A DNA stretch of 64,000 bases, from contig NGZR01000002.1 of NCBI GenBank assembly GCA_002197995.1, positions 6,510,001 through 6,574,000 of the forward strand, given 5' to 3'. Positions 55,803-64,000 of this stretch are shown here, piece by piece. A program made the translations under genes and the position numbers. The stretch's first letter is position 1; each line of letters begins with the position of its first letter. This DNA is from Gaeumannomyces sp. JS-464. Its lineage: Eukaryota > Ascomycota > Sordariomycetes > Magnaporthales > Magnaporthaceae. Under the pieces are notes generated by a model. The model made no database searches. It had not been told where the DNA came from and saw nothing but the letters and a program-made list of their open reading frames with translations.

Positions 55803-58593
55803 ATGCATCCTCCATCTGGCGCCGCCGACGACGACGGAGACGCGGCCTCTGCATCGCACCCACCACCGCCTCCCACCGCAGCCCAGGGCGCCGGCGCCGC
55901 TAAGCGTAGGCATCGCGTCGACTCGAACCCGCTGGCCAGCTGGGGGCCGCTGGCCTCGTCCACCCCGGACCAGAAAAGACCCCGCCCCGAGGCCATGATG
56001 AGCGCCAAGGTCATGGGCAAGCGCCCGGCCACCGACCCCGCCATGGTCGACCTCACCCGCTCCTCCCCGGCCTCCACCGCCAGCAGCAGCTGCCCACGAA
56101 CCACAGGCCGCCCGCGGGCTTCCAGCCGCACGCCGGCCCGCGGAAGCTCGTCGTCAAGAACCTGCGCGCCGCCTCCTCCCGCCCCTCCGACGGCGCCGTC
56201 CAGGACTACTACCGCCGCGCCCGCGACGACCTCGACGCCGCCCTGGCCGACGTCTTCCGCGCCCGCCACCCGCGCCTGCCCTCGAACCGCCTCTACCGCG
56301 CCGTCGAGGACATCTGCCGCAATGGCGAGGCCGCCGGCCTGTACGAGATGCTGCGCCAGCGCTGTGAGGCATACCTAACCGACGTCGTGCTGCCCAAGAT
56401 TAAGGCCGAGGGCGCCGGGTCCTCGCTCCAGATGCTGGCCACGGTCTATCGGTGCTGGAAGGAGTGGAGCGCGCAGTCGGTATGTCTCCTAGCCCAGTCC
56501 GCGCCTTGCACATCTACAAACGCCTCCTAACAAACGCCCCACCCCTGCAGACCACGATACGATCAACATTCAGCTACCTAGACAGGACCTTCCTGCTCAA
56601 GAACAACAAGGAGTACATGGTGCTCAACGACCTCTTCATCAGCCTCTTCCGCCGCATGGTGTTCATCTCTAAGAATAAGGACCCAGATGGCTCGTCGCCG
56701 GGGGCCAAGGTCCTCGACGGCATGTGTCGGCTCGTGCACCTCGACCGCACCGGAGACAAGGGCTTCGACCCGCAGCTGCTGCAGGTTTCGGTGAACATGA
56801 TGCACGTCTTCAACATGTACGGCAAGTCGTTCGAGCCGCGCCTCCTCAGGGGGTCGGAGAAGTACTTTGAGGAGTTCTCGGAGGAGCGCAGCGAGGGGTG
56901 CAGCCTCAAGGACTATATCAGAGCCGCCCGGGGCCTCATCCAGCGCGAGGACGAGCGCTGCAACATCTACAGCTTTGACAGCACCACCAAGAAGCAGATG
57001 ATAGACAGCATACACCGCATAGTCGTGCGGGAGCACACGTCGAAACTCCTGGGCGACGAGGACGTGGGCCGGCTGATTGACGAGTGCGAGGTGGAGTCGC
57101 TGCATGCGCTCTACGAGCTGCTGCAGATGACCGGCCTCCACAGTCGGCTGCAAGGCCCCTGGGACCGGTACATTAGCACCCAGGGCTCTGGCATAGTCAA
57201 CGACGTTGATCACACGGACGACATGGTAGTCAGGCTGCTGGTCCTCCGCCGGAAGCTGGACGTCGTGGTAAGAGATGCGTTCCTGGGCGACGAAGAGTTC
57301 ACGTATGCAATGAGGGAGGCATTTAGGAGAGTGATCAACGCGAAGCCGGCATGGGCGGCGGCGACTTCGAGGGTGGGCGAGATGGTGGCCAAGTATATCG
57401 ACATGCTGCTGCGCGGCGGGCTTAAGGCGCTGCCGCAGGCGCTCATATCGGACCACAAGGACCGCGCCGTGGCGGAACGAACAGGAATCTCGACGAGTGG
57501 GGACGAGGACGGCGAGCTCTCGCGCCAGCTGGACAAGGCGCTCGAGCTGTTTCGGCTCATCGAGGGCAAGGACGTGTTCGAGGCCTTTTACAAGCGCGAC
57601 CTCGCGCGGCGGCTGCTGCTGGGCCGCAGCGCCAGCCAGGACGCGGAGCGCGACATGCTCGCCAAGCTTCACGACGAGTGCGGCTCGACCTTTACGCACA
57701 ACCTCGAGCAGATGTTCAAGGACCAGGCGCTCGGCAAGGAGGAGCTGTCGGCCTACAAGCAGTGGCGGGACGGCTCCGAGACGGGCCTGGCCAAGGTCGA
57801 CCTCGACGTCAGCGTGCTGTCGTCGGCGGCGTGGCCAGCTACCCCGACGAGCCGGCGGTGACGCTGCCGCCTGGAGTGACGCAAAACTTGGCGCACTTTG
57901 AGCGTTACTACAAGGGCAAGCACACGGGCAGGCGGCTCATGTGGAAGCACAGTCTCAGCCACTGCGTCATCCGGGCGGCGTTCCCCAAGGGACCCAAGGA
58001 GCTGGTGATGAGCGCCCACCAGGCTGCGGTCCTGGTGCTGTTCAACAGCGTGGGGCTGGACGAGCCGCTGACGTACGGCGAGATCGAGAAGGCGTCCCTG
58101 CTGACGGGCGACCTGCTGGAGCGGACGCTGCAGTCGCTGGCGTGCGGCAAGGCACGGGTGCTGGCCAAGACGCCGCGGGGCCGCGACGTGGCCAAGACGG
58201 ACACGTTCACGGTCAACAAGGCGTTCGCGGACCCCAAGTTCCGCGTCAAGATCAACCAGATCCAGCTCAAGGAGACCAAGCAGGAGAACAAGGAGACACA
58301 CGAGCGGGTGGCGGCGGACCGGCAGTTCGAGACGCAGGCGGCCATCGTGCGCATCATGAAGAGCCGCAAAACGATGCCTCACGCGCAGCTCGTGGCCGAG
58401 GTGATTGAGCAGACGCGCCGCCGCGGGGCTATGGACCCGGCCGACATCAAGGTCAACATCGAAAAGTGAGTTTGCGCTGTGGCTGTCTTATGGAGTTCTT
58501 GAAGCGACCCACACTGACTTTATATCCTCCTCTAGGCTCATCGAGAAGGACTACATCGAACGCGAGGGCAACTCGTACACGTACCTCGCATGA
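55803..58593 (+). CDS. cul4: Cullin-4, scaffold of CRL4 ubiquitin ligase (two apparent frameshifts)
   Basis: About 883 residues. Exons are 55803..56479, 56551..58465 and 58536..58593; introns of 71 and 70 bp. Cul4 bridges DDB1-DCAF substrate receptors and the RING protein Rbx1 for ubiquitination in DNA repair and chromatin control. A disordered N-terminus is followed by FQPHAGPRKLVVKNL, cullin repeats, DVFEAFYKRDLARRLLLGRS (cullin-homology domain), VLSSAAWP then SYPDEP, YKGKHTGRRLMWKHSLSHC, and the C-terminal winged-helix region with the NEDD8 acceptor Lys in VRIMKSRKTM. It ends LIEKDYIEREGNSYTYLA as in all cullins. One base is missing near 56060-56081 and one at 57833-57836. The choice of Cul4 over Cul1/Cul3 rests on KLVVKNL and EREGNSYTYLA. 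Confidence 0.9.
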
Positions 58594-59252
58594 GCGTATC
58601 AGCCGCCTTCCCCCTGGCTGAGGGGATTTGCTGCCACTATTACTACCAACCTATACTGTTGCCCCTTTGGGTTAGGATGGACAATGGATGAAATCATGAG
58701 ATAACACGACGCACGCATGCAGAGGTGCATGCCTAGAGGTATACACTAAACAAGGCGTTTGCTTTATTCATGTCGGCGGACTGTGAGGTTGAGGGCGGGG
58801 AGGATTCTTTCCTTGGAATAGAGGTGGCTTACAGCGGATGAAACAATGGACGGTATTTCCCCGACAATCCCCGAAATCCTACGAATTCCCATCGGCTGGC
58901 TGGTGGGTCACCGAGAAAGCACCCCTGCGCTTGTGCAAGCGCGGGTGGGCAGAATTATAAAATAATTTCTCACCGCCAAAAAATTCCGTGGGCTGCATTC
59001 TGGATGGCGGCGCTCCAGTCTGAATTGGTCGCATCGATTTTTCAAGCCGACGACCGACGACTTGGAAGCTAAACCCATTCTTTTGACGGCCCAGGACTTG
59101 TCCGAAAACATTGCCTGCTGGTAGCCAAACCGCGCCCACCCGAGCCACCCGAGTTTTCCCAAGTGCCGCCCCGAGCAGCGCACAGCACAACCCGCCCGCC
59201 CCGTCTCCTCCGCCGACTCCCGGCCAAACCCCCCAGATAGCAACCAGCCAAG
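58594..59252. other. Intergenic, about 660 bp
   Basis: 3' flank of cullin-4 and promoter of MRT4. No gene seen. Confidence 0.6.
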
Positions 59253-60171
59253 ATGCCCAAGTCAAAACGGTCAAAGGTGGTGCACCTTACCAGCGTGACC
59301 AAGAAGACGCGCGAGCAAAAGGAGCAGCTCTTCAGCAACATCCGGCAGTGCGTGCCCGAGTACCAACACTGCTTCGTCTTTAGCGTCGACAACATGCGCA
59401 ACAACCAGCTCAAGGACATACGGCGCGACATGGCCGACAGCCGGTAAGTTCCTGTTTTTTCCCCCTCGCCGTTCTAAATCGGCATTAACCAAAAACCCCC
59501 CCGCCTCCCAGCATGTTCTTCGGCAAGACAAAGCTCATGGCCCGCGCCCTGGGCCAGACCCCGGAGGACGAGCAGGCCGACGGGATCCACGGCCTGGCGC
59601 GCCACCTGGCGGGCACCGTCGGCCTCATCTTCACGAACCGCGAGCCCGCCGACATGCTGGCGCGCCTGCGGTCCGTCCACGCCGTCGACTTTGCGCGCGC
59701 CGGCGCCGTCGCGCCCCGCGGGTTCCGCGTGCCCGCCGGCGTCGTCTACAGCACGGGCGGCGAGGTCCCCGCCGAGGACGACGTGCCCATGGCGCACTCG
59801 GTCGAGCCCGAGCTGCGCAAGCTGGGCGTGCCGACCCGTCTGGTCAAGGGCAGGGTCGTGCTCGGCGCCGAGGACGGGTCCGGGAGCGACGGCTACGTCG
59901 TCTGCCGCGAGGGCGACGTGCTCGACAGCCGCCAGACGAGGCTGCTCAAGCTCTTCTCCGTCTGCCTGAGCGAGTTCAGGGTGCGCGTTCTGGCGTGAGT
60001 CTTGATTTCCACCCTATTCCGATCCGCCCCCGATTTTCAGTACCTTTTGAACGCTCGCGGACTGACCATGATTCGCCCGCTCATCATAGATACTGGTCTG
60101 CCTCGTCTTCCAAGGTCACCGAGGTCGACTCCGCCCCCGCCGCAGCCTCCATGGAGGAGGACAGCGACTAA
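59253..60171 (+). CDS. MRT4: Mrt4, ribosome assembly factor (P0-like)
   Basis: 251 residues. Exons are 59253..59443, 59512..59994 and 60090..60171; introns of 68 and 95 bp, the first with an ATTAACC branch site. Mrt4 occupies the uL10/P0 site on pre-60S particles in the nucleolus and is later exchanged for P0. The start [20 protein letters not shown] is nearly invariant in the family. [48 protein letters not shown] and the inserted domain with [16 protein letters not shown] follow, then [14 protein letters not shown]. The short acidic end (MEEDSD) lacks the P0 stalk-peptide tail, as expected for Mrt4. No frameshift. Confidence 0.95.
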
Positions 60172-61401
60172 AAGTCCAGCCCCCCCTCCTTTGCTAACGA
60201 CGATTTCATGGCTTTGACATTTCATTTCCTCCATCCCCCTGTTCGACGGTTATCCAGTAGTTGTAGATACCAGTTACTCGTCAAGGGTCATCTCGGCGCA
60301 TGGTTCAAGGGTTTGTTTGGGCTTCTTTGTCTTTCTTCTTTTGTTTTCTCATGACGGGGCTTGACGAAGCACAAGTCGGCCGCGATTGCTTCTTGCCTCT
60401 GGCGGCGTTGGGCACCTAGGTGTATAAAATGCATCACAAGACATCCTATCTACAAAGCAGACCATCCGGGCACCATCGACAGCGAAATATTCCACCGCAC
60501 GATACTGCATCCGAGCCAGCACACAAGAAAACGGCTGAACCGATGATGAGGATGCCACGGTCTTCTGCAACCTACCGCTCCACGCGAACAGCTCCCACAT
60601 TTCTAATACTACGCATGTCGGAACGATACTATACCACTCTTGTTCCGTTTTCTTGCTTTTTAAAGACGTACATGATGGCGGCGGGTTTGATCCCGCCGCC
60701 TCGCTATACCCTGGAGGATCTGCAGAGGTCAGTAAGGCATTTACAACCCTTACCTCTGACCTTACCTCGACGACTCGTTCCCCTTTTTCCTAGTTCCCAG
60801 AGTCGCCTCGAGCCTGTCTCACTTCACCATTAAATCCCCGGGGTCCTAAGTAATGCTATAAAGTACAAAAAAAAAGAAAGGGGTGGGATAAAAGAGATAG
60901 AAAAACAAAAACAGTGCACAGGTGGCTGTGGGTGCACAAGTCAGGGGTTTCGACTCTTGGATGAGACTGGAGTTGTCGATTCGTTGACGGTGGCGAGGAG
61001 CTTCTTGGCACTGCTGGTTGAGAGGGCAAATACCATGAATATTTCCTCTGGCGCGCATGATTCTTCCTGGTAATGCCCAAGGAGGGCAGGGGGCCTTGTG
61101 CGCAATGAGGATGCAACGATTCGGGTGGTGTTCCAACGGAGCGCGCAGTGTCAATCCGGGAGTTACCTTCTGCGGATCGGTGTCGACCAATGACTGTCCC
61201 ATGGCCAAAGGTAATACGGGAATAAAATCGAAAGAGAGCAATAACACCTCGAACAACTTGGCGGCTGGTCGGTTCTCATGTCCTACCCTTGACGAGACGG
61301 GAGCAGAAGAGGAATTCCAAGAGAGGCATGCGCTCAGCCGGCGAGCGGCTGGCCACGTCAACCCACCCATACCACAGGACAAGGGGCTGTGCCCAGGCCT
61401 A
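60172..61401. other. Convergent intergenic region, about 1.2 kb
   Basis: Between the 3' ends of MRT4 and U1-70K. Open frames seen here are not gene-like. No RNA gene recognised. Confidence 0.5.
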
Positions 61402-63070
61402 TTAGTACCGACGCAGCTTGCGGGGATCGTCGTAGCTGCCCTCGTAGCCGCGTTTGCGATCGTCGTCGCGGGGACGGTCGTAGTCGCGTTCTCTGTCGCG
61501 ATACCCACCGCCATTCTCTCTGGGGTTCCCTCGGACGGATCGGCTCCATGTTGCTTCCGGTTCGCCTGCTGTCGCGGTCTCTGTCCCGGTCGCGGTCCCG
61601 CTCTCGGTCACGGTCGCGGTAACCGCCGCCGGATCTGTCGTCGTAGGAGCGGCTGCCGCCGCCATCACGCGAGTCATACCCACCGCCGCGCGATCCTGTA
61701 AAGTCGCGCCTGTTGTCTCGGATGCCCGGTCCCCCAGGCGCGTTGGGCGGAGGTCCTCCGTAGCCGTTGGCGCCGCCTCGGTCCCTATCACCACCGCGCG
61801 GCCCACCGAAGCCGCCTCCGTAGCCCCGATCGGAGAAGCTGCGGCCCCCGCCCCGGAAGCCACGGTCGCCACCACGACCGCCACCGAAGCCGCCCCTGAA
61901 TCCGCCTCGGAAGCCACCACGGAAGCCGCCGTCAAACCCTCCGCGACCCATGGGCTGTGAGGGCATGGCCCTCGTATAACCGCGGCCGCCGAGACCACCG
62001 CCTAGACGAAGGGGCTTCCAACCCTCGACGGTCCGGCCACGCTCCACATCGACCTTGACACGTCGGTCCTTGATCCGGATACCATCACATCCATCGAGTG
62101 CCGCTAGTTAGCACGCGCAAAAGAGCGCGCTGGTGTCAGTACAGCCTTACCATGTCATGATTATGTAATCCCGCCGGCATATGCTCAATTGCCGGACGCA
62201 AAGGATACAAGACGTCGAGGGGAAGTTGGGGGAGGGGGAAGACTTAGGCAAGCCTGAGGGCCATAGTCTGCAACCATGTAGAATGATTCGCAAGGCGTGC
62301 CATCCCAGCCGCGACAAGGTACCTAGGTGATGCGTGGCCTTTGGTGACGGGATTCAGTGGTGGCGGATTTACCTCTCATATCCTTTTCGCGCTCAAAGAC
62401 GACAAACGCATATCCGCGGTGCGGCTTGCGCTTCTTATTGCCTTTCTCATGGGCATGTGTGTCCTTAATGATTCGGATCTGTGAAGCATACTCGCGGTCA
62501 GTAGGCACTCTTTGATTCTAATGGTCCCTGGCTAGATTACCCGTCGAGGGACTCGGAGTGGGAGCGTCATCGCGGGGGAGGGTCGTGAACGTACACGTTC
62601 AATCGTGCCAAATCGTGCAAACTCCTTCTCAATATCACGCTCATCGGCATCATAGCTGAGCCGGGCGACGATCAAGGTTTTGAAGGCGTCGCCACGGATG
62701 TTGGGGTCCTCATGAGGCTTGTCTGTAACGAAAAACGAGGCCACTGTCAGTCACAAAGTCCCCCCAAGTCGCAGTGCAGCAGAGAAACGCAGATTCGTCG
62801 AAACTCACACTTGGCCGGACCCTCCTTCAAATGGCGCGCAACTTGATCAGCGTGCTCGGCCTTCTTCCTGTCACGCCTCTGGAGCCAGCTCTCAGTGGCC
62901 ACGTAGCCATCCTTGTCCTTGTACTCCTCAAGTGCAGCCTTGAAGCCGGCGACTCCATCAATCGTCGTGGTCCGGCGCTGTTCGGGGGGCGCGTCGATGT
63001 GCGGGATGTATCGCAGGGGAGGGCGCGGCGCGAAAAGCGCGAGGAGGTTAGGCGGCAGCCTGTCCGTCAT
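61402..63070 (-). CDS. SNP1: U1 snRNP 70-kDa protein (U1-70K)
   Basis: About 398 residues. Exons are 63070..62809, 62722..62595, 62478..62373 and 62103..61402; introns of 86, 116 and 269 bp. It binds U1 snRNA stem-loop I and defines 5' splice sites. The N-terminus [20 protein letters not shown] and [16 protein letters not shown] match the U1-70K N-terminal domain. One RRM has RNP2 TLIVARL and RNP1 RGYAFVVF, ending [20 protein letters not shown]. The tail is Gly/Arg-rich ([18 protein letters not shown]) and then RD/RE-rich. The C-terminal frame changes at the G4 run 61522-61525, where one extra base must be assumed to reach [15 protein letters not shown] and the stop at 61402. Confidence 0.93.
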
Positions 63071-63521
63071 GGCGACGATGTGCCAGAGGGGAGAGGTGGA
63101 CCGCAAAGAATCAATGGAATGATGGGATCGATCGCGGCGATGGATGTAAAGGCGTAGCTGTGGTCTCGCGATATTGATAAATCGAAGAACGACACGAGGT
63201 CAGGTTGAGGCAGCTGTGTGCGTGCCAGTGATCGTTTTTTCTCCTGAAGCCTTGAGAGCTGGGGTGGTGAAATGAGCTGTTTCGCGTGCGCCCGATTTCA
63301 ATTGGCCCGCGCACCAGGAGCTCGAGTCGCCACGCTAAGTCGCCCCATATTTCCCTCCTGGCGCCCATCCATGTCGCGACGCAGTGCGTGCCTGCTGTGT
63401 ATTGGCGGGCGCCGTCACGTGCCTCCAATTGAGGGAACTTTTCTCCGGAGAGACTCCAACGTCGTCCAAGTGCAAGATACGAGGAGGAGGCTTGAGAATA
63501 TCCAGTCCCCAACACCCCACA
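63071..63521. promoter_or_regulatory. Divergent promoter of U1-70K and the mitochondrial ribosomal protein gene
   Basis: 451 bp between two divergent starts, short enough for shared regulation. No clear motif picked out. Confidence 0.55.
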
Positions 63522-64000
63522 ATGACGATCACACCGCTGCAGAGGGTGTCCGTAGGCCGAGTAAGTGTGGTTCATGTCCGCCTTCTACCGCCAAGCTGAC
63601 CCTTTTCTGGCGACGCAGAATGGCGTCGGCGCATTCATCCTGCAGTGCAAGAGACTGGAATTCCACTACTGCGACTGGGCCGGGAGCTCCAAGGGCATGA
63701 AGTAAGAGCCTCGCAGCCATCACTCTGTCATGGCGTTTGCGCAACCCCTGGTCTTGGTGATGCTCAGGAAGCTGACGTTGCTCCTCCGCTGCCCCTCTGC
63801 AGCCAGTTCATCAGGTCGCATCTCCCCGCCTTCGCCGCGAAACACCCCCAGATCGAGATCACTGTTTCCCCGAGGCCATCGAAGCATCCCGTTGTCACTG
63901 GGCACTACATCAATGGGCGGTCCAAGCCTATCTGTGTCCGGAACCTCGAAGCCAACCAAATCCTGCAGAAGGTCGAGCTCCTCAGGGACTCAGATGGAGA
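63522..64000 (+). CDS. MRPL51: Mitochondrial large-subunit ribosomal protein, L51/mL43 type (3' end outside window)
   Basis: Structural protein of the mitochondrial 54S subunit with the thioredoxin-like L51/S25/CI-B8 fold. Exons are 63522..63560 (13 codons), 63619..63701 and 63803 onward, all GT-AG. The start MTITPLQRVSVGRNGVGAFI is typical, followed by CKRLEFHYCDWAGSSKGMN, then QFIRSHLPAFAAKHPQIEIT and KHPVVTGHYINGRSKPICVR. The conserved GHYING element identifies the family. The window ends inside the third exon. No frameshift. Confidence 0.92.

Noticed and set aside
2983..58593. Programmed ribosomal frameshifting or tiny introns as the cause of the frame changes
   Set aside because: The sites share no slippery heptamer, lie in unrelated genes and positions, and lack GT-AG borders. 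One-base errors explain them more simply.

Overview
The window is nuclear DNA from a filamentous ascomycete, most likely a Sordariomycete. Coding DNA is GC-rich, introns are short (about 55-150 bp) with GTAAGT/GTACGT-like donors and CTAAC-type branch sites, genes sit alone on both strands rather than in operons, and there are many secreted or Ser/Thr/Pro-rich proteins and long gene-poor stretches. I find 22 protein genes (two cut by the window edges), one intron-containing elongator tRNA-Met with degenerate copies around it, and several simple repeats. No CRISPR, insertion sequence or intact transposon is visible.

Layout. 1-12 kb is accessory: the end of an amino-acid permease, a Cys-rich membrane protein, a GT1 glycosyltransferase, a small secreted Cys protein lying between a C23 and a G24 tract, and an uncharacterised minus-strand gene. 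12.5-17.5 kb holds a cytosolic-looking subtilase with a perfect 12-bp minisatellite starting at its stop codon, then a helical protein with a degenerate kinase fold. 18.6-30 kb has a Ser-rich protein, a Dal5-type MFS transporter, a D-2-hydroxyacid dehydrogenase, the tRNA cluster, a secreted PEBP-like protein with a 10-nt exon, and two small secreted Thr-rich proteins. 30.8-39 kb has a second Cys-rich membrane protein, a 4.5-kb gene-free stretch and an RS-rich protein with an internal duplication.

From 39 kb the content is mostly housekeeping: ELG1 (PCNA unloader) divergent from a UTP8-like ribosome-biogenesis gene, a 4.8-kb gene-free stretch, a large Pro/Ser-rich protein, cullin-4, MRT4, U1-70K, and a mitochondrial ribosomal protein of the L51 family divergent from U1-70K. 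ELG1, UTP8, CUL4, MRT4 and U1-70K act in DNA replication, rRNA processing, ubiquitination, ribosome assembly and splicing. They are neighbours, not a pathway.

The most striking window-wide signal is that about half of the genes, including ones expected to be essential, can be read only by assuming isolated one-base slips. About 15 of roughly 18 are losses, mostly in short G/C or A runs. This looks like indel error in the assembly rather than biology, and any automatic annotation here will be broken by it. Biologically, the best leads are the subtilase/pseudokinase-like neighbours, a canonical PCNA-binding peptide inside the AAA+ region of ELG1, and the opposed homopolymers around the small secreted protein. 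I see no clear undescribed multi-gene system.
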